NCBI GenBank assembly: GCA_035687245.1
Contig: DASRYH010000005.1
Location: 1-47,864 of the forward strand
Reading direction: 5' to 3'
Length of the DNA stretch: 47,864 nt
DNA from: DASRYH01 sp035687245
GTDB taxonomy: Bacteria > Actinomycetota > Coriobacteriia > Anaerosomatales > PHET01
Made by a program: the position numbers and the translations under genes. Shown here piece after piece: positions 17,314-25,468 of this stretch. A model generated the notes under the pieces. The model had not been told where the DNA came from and ran no database searches. It was given only the letters and a program-made list of their open reading frames with translations. Each line of letters opens with the position of its first letter. The first letter of the stretch is position 1.

Positions 17314-17534
17314 TCGCCTAGACCCAGACTCTCGCACGTTCGCGCATGCGGGCGCCCAAATCCCCCTCGAGCATCCGGCCGCTCGGCTCCTCCAGCGTCT
17401 GGGGGTGGCTCGCCGGTGGCTCCTCCCTCCGCCTCTTAGGCCTGGAGCATCGACGCGCGCGTACGTGAGGCTCTCGAGGGGGACGCGCCCGACCGCAGTC
17501 TCCGTGAAATCGTGATGCCAAAACGAGCTGCAAT

Positions 17535-17952
17535 CTGTGGACAGTGTGGAAAACGCAGGTTGAGCAGTTGTGGAAGCTGTGGATAACTCCCGTGGTGAGC
17601 TTGTGGATAGCGGTGTGGACTGCCTATCATCAGCGCCGTTCCCGACTGCGGGATCAGTTGTGTTTTGTCGCCGATTAGACCGTTCGTCCAGATATTGCGA
17701 CCGCTTATCCCCGGATTCGGGGTTTGAGCTCTCAGGGCGAGCTTCTCTGCACCCGGGAGCGGCCTGCGGCAACTGATCCCCCAAGCGGAGGTCGATGAGC
17801 TTTCCACATGATGGACTGTCAATCGTCCCGCTTTCCACAGTTGGAACGCTTGAAAGGCGATGGATACACCTGCGTTGAGCAGCTCCATCGTGCGAAGAGG
17901 GGCTCGGCGAGCTTTCCGTCGCTTTCCACAGTGTGGAAAGGTCTGTGGACAA
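17535..17952. other. oriC: Probable oriC, upstream DnaA-box cluster
   Basis: At least ten DnaA-box-like 9-mers in 418 bp. Perfect or consensus: TGTGGATAA (17577-17585) and TGTGGAAAA (17544-17552). Near matches: TGTGGACAG 17535, TGTGGAAGC 17568, TGTGGATAG 17601, TGTGGACTG 17613, CTTTCCACA 17800, 17831 and 17922, TGTGGAAAG 17932, TGTGGACAA 17944. The left group (17535-17621) all point one way. Two on the right form a mirror pair (17922-17940). Location between rpmH and dnaA and the switch of gene direction here match known origins. I see no clear AT-rich unwinding element in this half. Confidence 0.85.
17650..17780. repeat. Long-range inverted repeat inside the origin
   Basis: Perfect 11-bp arms GGGATCAGTTG (17650-17660) and CAACTGATCCC (17770-17780), 109 bp apart, lying between the left and right DnaA-box groups. 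A small hairpin CCCCG-GATT-CGGGG (17707-17720) lies in between. Function unknown. Confidence 0.6.
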
Positions 17953-18111
17953 ACCGGAAAGATGCTCGTAAGAGAGGGCAAACCTTCGTTCGGTGAAGTG
18001 GAAAGTGCAGGTCAGAGTGGTCGTGTCTACGCGGTCGCTGGAAGCGGCAGACAGGTTCTGCCTGTGGACGGAGCTGTGGACGACACCGTGTCAATGGAAA
18101 GAGCGGGGGAC

Positions 18112-19044
18112 ATGAAGGCTTTCTATGGGGGATCTTCGGCTGTGGTTGTCGAGCCGATGGCTGTGCCGGTCACTAACGAGCACTCTACATACATAGATAC
18201 TCACGCGCGCGTGGCCGTGTACGACGGTCCCGCCGCGGCTCCGTACGTGGAAGACGTGGGTCCGGCACCTGTGGGGCAGTTTGTCGAGCGACTCACTGTT
18301 CGGGTTTACGAGCTTGCGCGCGAGAGGGGCGGCTCGATTCCCTACACGGTCATCCGTGAAGTAGCCGAGAATCTCATCCACGCCGGCTTTGCCGAACCCG
18401 TTGTGTCGATCCTCGATTCCGGCGACACGATTCGATTCACCGACCAGGGCCCAGGCATCCCCAATAAGCCCCGCGCCTTGATGCCCGGCTTCACTACCGC
18501 CCGCTCGTACATGAAGAGCGTTATCCGTGGAGTGGGCTCCGGCCTTCCGATCGTCTCGGACTTCCTCTCGGTGTCTGGCGGTTCGCTCGTCATCGACGAC
18601 AACCTCTCCGGGGGTACCGTCGTCACCGTGTCCCTCGCGGCTGAATGCGCCGCGTCTACTCGCGCTCCAGAGGCCGCGCTGGTATCCGTGCAGGAAGAGA
18701 CTCCGTCGCCTGAAGACGTGACCGCCTCCCCGCCCTACACCGTGGCATCGCCGGAAGCGCAGCTCACGGGCCCCCTCTTTGAAGAGACCCCGTCTTCAAC
18801 CGGTTCTTCTCGGCTCACAACGCGCCAGAAGCAGGTCATGGCTCTCGTGCTCGAAAGTGGATCGGCGGGCCCGAGCGTCGTGTCTAGGGAACTTGGCGTA
18901 GGTCTGTCCACCGCCTATCGCGACCTTGCGTCGCTAGAAGATCTCGGCCTTATCGTCTCTGATGGCGGCAAGCGTCGGCTTACTGAGGAGGGGTTGTCGT
19001 TGCTCGGCGGCCTTTCCTCCACCAATGACTCTTCATCCTTGTGA
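18112..19044 (+). CDS. HATPase-like protein with C-terminal winged helix, next to dnaA
   Basis: Protein of about 310 residues not matched to a named family. The middle (about residues 45-185) has a histidine-kinase/anti-sigma type ATPase fold: N-box-like REVAENLIHA, G1-like FTDQGPGIP and G2-like RGVGSGLPIV. There is no kinase His domain and no membrane segment. The C-terminal 70 residues are a winged helix-turn-helix (LTTRQKQVMALVLES...LSTAYRDLASLEDLGLI). I chose the ATG at 18112 after GCGGGGGA. An open frame to 17860 would run through DnaA boxes and looks non-coding. It sits between the origin boxes and dnaA, 14 bp before dnaA. A regulatory role in initiation is possible but is only inferred from position. 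Confidence 0.75.
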   Translation: MKAFYGGSSAVVVEPMAVPVTNEHSTYIDTHARVAVYDGPAAAPYVEDVGPAPVGQFVERLTVRVYELARERGGSIPYTVIREVAENLIHAGFAEPVVSILDSGDTIRFTDQGPGIPNKPRALMPGFTTARSYMKSVIRGVGSGLPIVSDFLSVSGGSLVIDDNLSGGTVVTVSLAAECAASTRAPEAALVSVQEETPSPEDVTASPPYTVASPEAQLTGPLFEETPSSTGSSRLTTRQKQVMALVLESGSAGPSVVSRELGVGLSTAYRDLASLEDLGLIVSDGGKRRLTEEGLSLLGGLSSTNDSSSL

Positions 19045-19058
19045 AAGGGCCGACTTAG

Positions 19059-20429
19059 ATGTCGCAACCGGGATCTCAGCTGACTTCACTGTGGGACGAC
19101 GTCCTACAGATCGTTAAGGGCGAACTCAATACGCCGAGCTTTAAGACGTGGTTCGAGCACACGGCTCCCGTTGAACTCACTGATGATGGTGTCTTCATCA
19201 TCGGCGTGCAGAACGAGTTCGCCCGCTCTTGGCTCGAGGAGCGCTACTCTCAGCGTCTCAGCCAGGCCCTCTCACAGGTGGCCGGCACCGACATGAGTGT
19301 GCGAATCGTGGTCGACCAGGCGGTCTCCGAACCTGTGGCCGCCGAAGTGGCAGAACCGGTGACGGTCCAAGAGGAAGAGCCCCGCCCGCAGGCGTCTACC
19401 CAAGATGAGTTCGAATCCAAGTACACCTTCGACTCGTTCGTCGTCGGCGAGTCGAACGCCTTTGCCAGAAACGCAGCTCTTGCCGTAGCCGAACAGCCGG
19501 GTCTGAAGTACAACCCTCTCTTCCTTTGGGGCGGTCCCGGACTCGGCAAGACGCACCTTCTACAGGCGATCGGCACCTACGTCACCGCCAACTACCCGCA
19601 CAAGAAGGTCATCTACGTCACGTCGGAGCAGTTCCTCAACGACTACGTCGATTCAATCAACACGAAGCGGCAGGACAGCTTTCGCCAGAAGTACCGCTCC
19701 GTCGACGTTCTTCTCATCGACGACGTCCAGTTCATGCAGGGCAAAGAGGGAATCCAGGAGCAGTTCTTCAACACCTTCAACGAACTCCATAACCGCCGGA
19801 AGGCCGTAGTTCTCGCTTCCGACCGTCCTCCAAAAGACATCGACATGGAGGAGCGCTACCGGAGCCGTTTCGCCTGGGGCCTCCAAGCAGACATCCAGCC
19901 TCCGAACTTCGAGACGCGCCTCGCTATCCTTCGGCAGTTCATGGAGATCCAGAACGTTCCCTACGAACAGGATGCTTTGGCTTACGTGGCCGAACGCTCC
20001 ACTCCCAACATCCGGGAGATGGAGGGGGCCGTGATTCGCATCCTTGCGTACAGGGAGCTCTCTAAGAAGGAGGTCATCGATCTCACGATGGCCGAGCAGG
20101 TGACGAAGGATCTCTTCCCCGACCGGTCACACCGGCCGATCCCAGTCACTACTATCCAAAGAGAGGTCTGCCGGTTCTATAACATCAGCCATGCCGAACT
20201 GGTGGGCAGCAAGCGCTCTCATAACATCGTCTTTCCTCGGCAAGTTGCTATGTACTTGTCGCGCGAACTCACTGATCTTTCTCTGCCGAAGATTGGCTCT
20301 GAGTTCGGTGGCCGGGACCACACGACCGTCATGCATGCACAGGACAAAATTCGTAAGCTTATGAGCGCTCAAAGAGACGTCTACAACCAGATTCAGCAGC
20401 TCACGAACACGATCAAACAGAAAGGGTGA
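19059..20429 (+). CDS. dnaA: Chromosomal replication initiator DnaA
   Basis: AAA+ initiator that binds DnaA boxes, oligomerises with ATP and opens the origin. The 456-residue protein has domain I (residues 1-85), a variable linker rich in Glu/Val, the AAA+ core with Walker A GGPGLGKTH (about residues 155-163) and Walker B LLIDDVQF (about residues 223-230), and the C-terminal DNA-binding domain with the signature IGSEFGGRDHTTVMHA (about residues 408-423). All parts are intact. The ATG has only a weak AAAGGG upstream. DnaA boxes lie on both sides of it and of the preceding gene, so autoregulation is likely. Confidence 0.98.
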   Translation: MSQPGSQLTSLWDDVLQIVKGELNTPSFKTWFEHTAPVELTDDGVFIIGVQNEFARSWLEERYSQRLSQALSQVAGTDMSVRIVVDQAVSEPVAAEVAEPVTVQEEEPRPQASTQDEFESKYTFDSFVVGESNAFARNAALAVAEQPGLKYNPLFLWGGPGLGKTHLLQAIGTYVTANYPHKKVIYVTSEQFLNDYVDSINTKRQDSFRQKYRSVDVLLIDDVQFMQGKEGIQEQFFNTFNELHNRRKAVVLASDRPPKDIDMEERYRSRFAWGLQADIQPPNFETRLAILRQFMEIQNVPYEQDALAYVAERSTPNIREMEGAVIRILAYRELSKKEVIDLTMAEQVTKDLFPDRSHRPIPVTTIQREVCRFYNISHAELVGSKRSHNIVFPRQVAMYLSRELTDLSLPKIGSEFGGRDHTTVMHAQDKIRKLMSAQRDVYNQIQQLTNTIKQKG

Positions 20430-20451
20430 GGGATGCTCCTGTTGATGAAGG

Positions 20452-20650
20452 TGTGGACAAGCTCTGCGCCGCCTGAGGACAAGAGTCCCTTTCAGTGGAT
20501 GGAGTTTGAGGGCTGGGGACGGTGTGGATTCCCGTATCATCTTCTCCACAGCCCAAAAGGCGTGGCTACACCTTCTCCACCCAGCGGAATCCTCACTTAT
20601 TCACATATCCACACCCCATAGTGCTAGTACTGGTGTCTATTTACTTAAAG
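20452..20650. other. dnaA-dnaN spacer: second DnaA-box cluster with DnaA-trio-like unwinding site
   Basis: DnaA-box-like 9-mers TGTGGACAA (20452), TGTGGATTC (20523), TTCTCCACA (20542), then TTATTCACA (20597-20605, consensus) and ATATCCACA (20605-20613). These are followed by CCCCA and TAGTGCTAGTACTGG (20619-20633), and then an AT-rich stretch. Box, short GC run, TAG-type triplets and AT-rich DNA is the order of the basal unwinding module described for Bacillus subtilis. I infer that strand opening occurs here, making the origin bipartite around the HATPase gene and dnaA. Confidence 0.7.
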
Positions 20651-20666
20651 AGAAGAGGATCACTAA

Positions 20667-21764
20667 ATGAGATTGAGTATCGCTAGAAGCGCTCTCTTGG
20701 ACGCTCTCTCGGTCGTGTCAAAGGGAATGTCTTCCCGCTCGACTCTCCCGATCCTTTCAGGTATCCACCTGTCCGCTTCCGATGGGTCTCTTGTCTTTCA
20801 ATCAACGGACCTTGAAGTCTCCGTGCGTCACTCATGCCCTGCTCTTGTAGAAGACGAGGGAGTCACTGTCGTTCCAGGGAAGCTTCTGTCAGACATCGTC
20901 CGGACTCTGCCTGAAGCCGCAGTGACTCTTGAGACCGACAAAGACCTCCTGTCGGTGAGATGTCTTCAGTCGGCTTTCACGATGAGAACTCTCAACCCCG
21001 CTGACTTCCCTAAATTCCCTGAGCTGATGATCTCAAAGAGTGTGACTCTTCCTGCCGACACTATGTCCTCTATGGTGAGAAGGGTCTCAAAGGCAGTGAG
21101 TCGAGATGAGACCAGGGCAATCCTCACTGGTGTTCTTCTTGTGATCGAAGGACCCACGGTAAGAATGGTCGCCACAGACAGCTACAGACTCGCCGTCATT
21201 GAGAGACTCTTGGACGAGCCTGTGGGAGCAGATATCGAAGCTGTTATCCCCGGGCGTGCACTTGATGAGGCAACTAAATTGGCGGCTGCAGGAGATTCAG
21301 TGCGCCTTGGAGTCTCTGAGAACCAGATTGTCTTTGAGTTCGGCGAGACCACTTTTGTGACTCGGCGTGTCGAGGGAACCTTCCCGAACTACAAGCAGCT
21401 GATACCGGCCGAATCAACAGTCAACGTGATCGTCTCAACCGAGGAGTTCCAGTCGGCGGTCAAGAGAGTCTCCCTGATGGCTCTCCATAACACTCCTCTT
21501 CGCCTAGGGGTGAACACTGAAGACCAGACGCTCTCCCTTTCGGCCACCACACAAGACGTCGGTGATGCCTCAGAGGATCTGATGGTCAAAGCAGAGGGTG
21601 GGGAAGTAGAGATCGCCTTCAATCACGTCTTCCTGATGGATGGTCTGCTTTCGGTTCCCGGAGACACAGTCCGTCTCGAAGTTCAGACCTCACTTAAGCC
21701 TGGCCTCTTGAAAGCGGACGGCGAAGAGAAGTTCCTCTACCTGCTCATGCCGGTTCGCCTCTAG
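20667..21764 (+). CDS. dnaN: DNA polymerase III sliding clamp (beta subunit)
   Basis: Ring-shaped processivity clamp of the replicase. The 365-residue protein contains the three repeated clamp folds. It starts MRLSIARSALLDALSVVSKG and ends EKFLYLLMPVRL, the typical C-terminal LLMPVRL signature at the protein-binding pocket. AGAGGA precedes the ATG. It leads a tight group with recF 12 bp downstream. Codon usage here is visibly less G/C-biased at third positions than in the flanking genes (many TCT, CTT, AGA), which may reflect local composition near the origin. Confidence 0.98.
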   Translation: MRLSIARSALLDALSVVSKGMSSRSTLPILSGIHLSASDGSLVFQSTDLEVSVRHSCPALVEDEGVTVVPGKLLSDIVRTLPEAAVTLETDKDLLSVRCLQSAFTMRTLNPADFPKFPELMISKSVTLPADTMSSMVRRVSKAVSRDETRAILTGVLLVIEGPTVRMVATDSYRLAVIERLLDEPVGADIEAVIPGRALDEATKLAAAGDSVRLGVSENQIVFEFGETTFVTRRVEGTFPNYKQLIPAESTVNVIVSTEEFQSAVKRVSLMALHNTPLRLGVNTEDQTLSLSATTQDVGDASEDLMVKAEGGEVEIAFNHVFLMDGLLSVPGDTVRLEVQTSLKPGLLKADGEEKFLYLLMPVRL

Positions 21765-21776
21765 CGGGCGAAAGCA

Positions 21777-22865
21777 TTGTCACTGACGATTCAGACACTC
21801 GAGGTAAGGCAGTTCAGGAGCTATGAAGAGTTCACGCTCGAACTGGACCAAGAGCTGACACTGATCGTCGGTCCAAACGCGGTAGGGAAGACAAATCTCG
21901 TCGAAGCCCTCCAAGTGGTCACCTCTACGGAGTCTTTTCGGAAGCCTCAATGGTCGGACCTCGTGAGGTGGGGGGAAGAGAAGGCTTCGGTGAGTGTCTC
22001 TGCCGAAGGGGCTGGAAGAAAGCTCGTAGTAGATCTCTCTATCACCCGTGAGGGAAGACGTGAGTACCGCGTGAACGGGAAACTCCGCCGGCGCCTGATG
22101 GACGTGGCCGGGGTGATTCCTTGTGTGGTGTTCACGCCGGATGATCTTCGGCTCGTCAAAGACTCCGCCGAACGACGACGCGCGGCGATCGACTCTTTGG
22201 GCGTGCAGCTGTCTCCTAGCTACACACAACTCAAGGCGGACTACGAACGAACACTCCGCCAGAGAAATGCCCTCCTGAGAGACGAAGCTCCTTCGTTGGC
22301 GCTCGAGCCGTGGACCACTCAACTCATCGAGATAGGTTCGCGCTTCGCCGAAGCGAGAACCCGGCTCTTTGCCAGGGTCCGGGAAGCGGCGGCTAAGGCT
22401 CATTCGACAGTATGTGAGCAGGGAATCCTCGAACCCGTCTATCTACTCTCATGGCAAAGAGACGGTGTCAGTACCGAAGCGCAAGATATACACGCGGTGT
22501 TCACTGAAGTGATCCATAGGCGAGCGAAAGAAGAGAGAGCTCGCAAGATGACGCTCGTAGGACCCCACCGCGATGAGGTCGTCTTCAATCTGGACGGAAG
22601 AGATGCGAGGTCCTTCGCATCCCAAGGACAGCAGCGTTCGATCGCCCTGGCCTGGAAGCTCGGCGAAGTGACTGTAACGACGGAGGTCGGAGGGCAACCT
22701 CCTCTACTCCTACTAGATGATGTGATGTCGGAGCTCGACGAGAAGAGGCGCCACGCGCTGACAAGGCTCGTGGGAAAGGTGGCGCAGACCGTAGTGACGA
22801 CCACCAACACCGGGTACTTCGACGACGAGCTGCTTCAGCGGGCCCGCATGATTGAGCTGTCGTGA
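21777..22865 (+). CDS. recF: DNA replication and repair protein RecF
   Basis: SMC-like ATPase that helps load RecA at gaps and replication forks. The 362-residue protein has Walker A GPNAVGKTN (about residues 31-39), the ABC-type signature region SQGQQRSIALAWKL (about residues 282-295) and Walker B LLLLDDVMSELD (about residues 309-320). The start is TTG (MSLTIQTLEVRQFRSY), with no strong ribosome site, so it is probably coupled to dnaN. The stop overlaps the next gene as GTGA. Confidence 0.97.
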   Translation: MSLTIQTLEVRQFRSYEEFTLELDQELTLIVGPNAVGKTNLVEALQVVTSTESFRKPQWSDLVRWGEEKASVSVSAEGAGRKLVVDLSITREGRREYRVNGKLRRRLMDVAGVIPCVVFTPDDLRLVKDSAERRRAAIDSLGVQLSPSYTQLKADYERTLRQRNALLRDEAPSLALEPWTTQLIEIGSRFAEARTRLFARVREAAAKAHSTVCEQGILEPVYLLSWQRDGVSTEAQDIHAVFTEVIHRRAKEERARKMTLVGPHRDEVVFNLDGRDARSFASQGQQRSIALAWKLGEVTVTTEVGGQPPLLLLDDVMSELDEKRRHALTRLVGKVAQTVVTTTNTGYFDDELLQRARMIELS

Positions 22866-23410
22866 AGAGAAAAGGAAGCCACGCGAAGCTGTCGGCCGGG
22901 CTAGACAAGCTCGCAACGAAGTTGAACAAGAAGAACGAAGGAGCGCTTGATCAGGCTCGCGTTGCCTTGGCGTGGGAGAAGATCGCCGGACCGACTGTTC
23001 TGTCTCACACGACGGGAGCTCACGTTCGCAGGGGAGAACTTGTCATCTACGTCGACTCGCCGTTGTGGGCGACAGAGCTCTCCGCTCTGTCTGAGAAGTA
23101 CCGCGAGGCCGTAGAAGAGGAAATCGGTAAGGGTGCGGTCAGGTCTGTGCGCTTCGCTGTATCCCGGAAGGTCGAGATGCATCGCGAACTGATGCGCGTC
23201 GAAGAACAGACGACTAGCCACTACATGCGAGACAACGTGGATTCGATTCCGCTCACGGAAGAAGAGCGTTCGCAGGTCGACGCGTCAGCCGCTGAGATCC
23301 CCGACGCAGAGCTACGGGAGGCCGTGATTAGGGCCACGGTAGCCGACCTTGAGTGGAAAAAGGGTATCCGCGCCGCTAAAGGCCGCGAGGGGGCGCGAGA
23401 AGGCTCCTAA
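22862..23410 (+). CDS. DUF721 / DciA-like protein
   Basis: A 182-residue protein of the DUF721 family, some members of which (DciA) are replicative helicase operators or loaders. The conserved part (about residues 25-95) has ALAWEKIAGPTVLSHT, then RRGELVIYVDSPLWATELSALSEKYREAV, the recognised DUF721 core that resembles a KH fold. A basic N-terminus and a C-terminal extension of about 90 residues with acidic and charged segments follow. It lies between recF and gyrB, as in many actinobacteria. Helicase loading is inferred from the family, not shown here. Confidence 0.85.
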   Translation: MKRKGSHAKLSAGLDKLATKLNKKNEGALDQARVALAWEKIAGPTVLSHTTGAHVRRGELVIYVDSPLWATELSALSEKYREAVEEEIGKGAVRSVRFAVSRKVEMHRELMRVEEQTTSHYMRDNVDSIPLTEEERSQVDASAAEIPDAELREAVIRATVADLEWKKGIRAAKGREGAREGS

Positions 23411-23438
23411 GGGGCATTTTCAGCCGCCTTACCCTAGT

Positions 23439-23471
23439 TGTTGTGGTACCATGATGAGTCGAACCACAACA
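23439..23471 (+). promoter_or_regulatory. Inverted repeat in the gyrB leader
   Basis: Perfect 9-bp arms TGTTGTGGT (23439-23447) and ACCACAACA (23463-23471) with a 15-bp spacer, 60 bp before the gyrB GTG. It could be an operator or a leader-RNA hairpin; no T-run follows, so it is not an obvious terminator. Confidence 0.5.
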
Positions 23472-23530
23472 TCTCGTGTTTTCGAGGGGAACATACATTC
23501 GCCACCACTTACGCACGCGAAGGAGCGAGC

Positions 23531-25444
23531 GTGGCCAACTCTAAGCCGTCCTATTCCGGTAAAGACATCCAGGTACTTGAAGGCCTGGAAGCAGTACGCA
23601 AGCGTCCAGGTATGTATATCGGGTCCACAGGACCCAGGGGACTCCATCACCTCGTCTACGAAATCGTGGACAACGCTGTAGACGAAGCGCTTGCCGGCTA
23701 CTGCACCACCGTCGACGTCGTGATTCACCCCGACAACTCAATCAGCGTCGACGACAACGGTCGAGGGATTCCCGTCGACAAGCACCCCAAGCTCAAGAAG
23801 CCGACGGTAGAAGTCGTCCTGACGGTACTTCATGCGGGCGGCAAGTTCGGCGGCGAAGGCTACAAGGTCTCTGGCGGACTACATGGCGTAGGTGCCTCGG
23901 TCGTCAACGCTCTGTCGACCAAGCTAGAGGTCGAGGTCAAGCGCGACGGCACGGTCTACCGCCAGACGTATGACCACGGGAAGCCGACCGGGCCTCTCAC
24001 CCACGCGGGGAAGAGCAAGCACACCGGCACCCTGATCACCTTCTGGGCCGACGACAAGATCTTCGAGACGATTCAGTACGACTTCGACACGCTGGCCACG
24101 CGCTTCCGCGAGACGGCGTTTCTGAACAAGAACCTCAAGATCACGCTGACCGACGAGCGCGAGCTCGAGCCGCGGGTCGAGGAGTTCCGCTACGCCGGCG
24201 GCATCGTCGACTTCGTGAAGTACCTCAACGAGAACAAAGACACAGTCCACAGCAAGCCCGTGTACTTCGAGGCCGAAGGGCCTGAGGGCACTGTAGAGAT
24301 CGCGATGCAGTGGAACACGAGCTACTCGGACTCCGTGCTCGCATTCGCCAACAACATCAACACCCACGAAGGGGGAACGCACCTCGAGGGCTTCAAGAAC
24401 GCCTTGACGCGAACGATCAACGAGTACGCGCGACGCCAGGGCATCTTGAAGGAGAAGGACGACAACCTCACCGGTGAGGACATCCGTGAGGGCCTCGCCG
24501 CCATCATCTCGGTCAAACTCCATGACCCGCAGTTCGAGGGCCAGACCAAGACCAAGCTCGGCAACACGGAGATGCGCGGTCTTGTTCAGTCTGTGGTGAC
24601 ACAGGGTCTGTCGGAGTACCTCGAAGAGCATCCCAAGCCGGCGCGCAACATCGTCATGAAGTCCGCACAGGCGGCCAAGGCTCGTGCCGCTGCACGCAAG
24701 GCCCGCGAGCTGACCCGCCGAAAGGGACTACTCGAGTCCTCGACGCTTCCGGGCAAGCTCGCCGACTGTTCCATCCGCGACGCAGCGCTCACTGAGATCT
24801 ACCTGGTAGAGGGCGACTCCGCCGGCGGCTCAGCGAAGCAAGCCCGCGACAGGAGTTTCCAGGCGATTCTGCCGCTCAGAGGCAAGATCTTGAACGTGGA
24901 GCGCGCCGGTCTCACACGCGCCCTCTCCTCAGAAGAGATTCAAGCGATGATCACCGCCATGGGAACCAACATCGGCGAGGACTTCGACATCGAGCAGGCT
25001 CGCTACCACAAACTGATCATCATGACGGACGCCGACGTCGACGGCGCCCATATCCGCTGCCTGATTCTCACCTTCTTCTACCGATTCATGCCGCAGATGA
25101 TTGAGAGCGGCTACATCTACATCGCCCAGCCGCCGCTCTACAAGATCGCGATCGGCAAGAAATCGGAGTACGCGTACAGCGATGTGCAGCTCCAGCAGTC
25201 ACTGGCTCGCCTACCCGAGGGAACGAAGTACAACATCCAGCGCTACAAGGGTTTGGGTGAGATGAACCCCGAGCAGCTCTGGGAGACGACGATGGACCCG
25301 TCGAAGCGGACCTTGCTTCAGGTGACCATCGATGACGCACTCTCCGCGGAGAAGGCTTTCACCGACCTGATGGGTGACCAGGTGGAGCCGCGCAAAGAGT
25401 TCATCCAGCGCTACGCCAAAGACGTCCGTTTCTTGGACATCTAG
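23531..25444 (+). CDS. gyrB: DNA gyrase subunit B
   Basis: ATPase subunit of DNA gyrase, which introduces negative supercoils. About 637 residues. Seen: the GHKL ATPase domain (EIVDNAVDEALAGYC, then SVDDNGRGIPVD and GGLHGVGASVVNALS), the transducer domain, and the TOPRIM domain with EIYLVEGDSAGGSAKQAR (about residue 425) and the Mg-binding DADVDGAHI (about residue 500). The C-terminal tail ends RYAKDVRFLDI. The GTG at 23531 follows GAAGGAGCGAGC; the frame open to 23438 crosses the leader inverted repeat and is not expected to be coding. Confidence 0.98.
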   Translation: MANSKPSYSGKDIQVLEGLEAVRKRPGMYIGSTGPRGLHHLVYEIVDNAVDEALAGYCTTVDVVIHPDNSISVDDNGRGIPVDKHPKLKKPTVEVVLTVLHAGGKFGGEGYKVSGGLHGVGASVVNALSTKLEVEVKRDGTVYRQTYDHGKPTGPLTHAGKSKHTGTLITFWADDKIFETIQYDFDTLATRFRETAFLNKNLKITLTDERELEPRVEEFRYAGGIVDFVKYLNENKDTVHSKPVYFEAEGPEGTVEIAMQWNTSYSDSVLAFANNINTHEGGTHLEGFKNALTRTINEYARRQGILKEKDDNLTGEDIREGLAAIISVKLHDPQFEGQTKTKLGNTEMRGLVQSVVTQGLSEYLEEHPKPARNIVMKSAQAAKARAAARKARELTRRKGLLESSTLPGKLADCSIRDAALTEIYLVEGDSAGGSAKQARDRSFQAILPLRGKILNVERAGLTRALSSEEIQAMITAMGTNIGEDFDIEQARYHKLIIMTDADVDGAHIRCLILTFFYRFMPQMIESGYIYIAQPPLYKIAIGKKSEYAYSDVQLQQSLARLPEGTKYNIQRYKGLGEMNPEQLWETTMDPSKRTLLQVTIDDALSAEKAFTDLMGDQVEPRKEFIQRYAKDVRFLDI

Positions 25445-25468
25445 GACGAGGGAAAAGAGCGCTTAACG

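Noticed and set aside
17233..17952. 239-codon minus-strand frame through the DnaA-box cluster
   Set aside because: Covers rpmH's start, its promoter and most DnaA boxes; no protein character.
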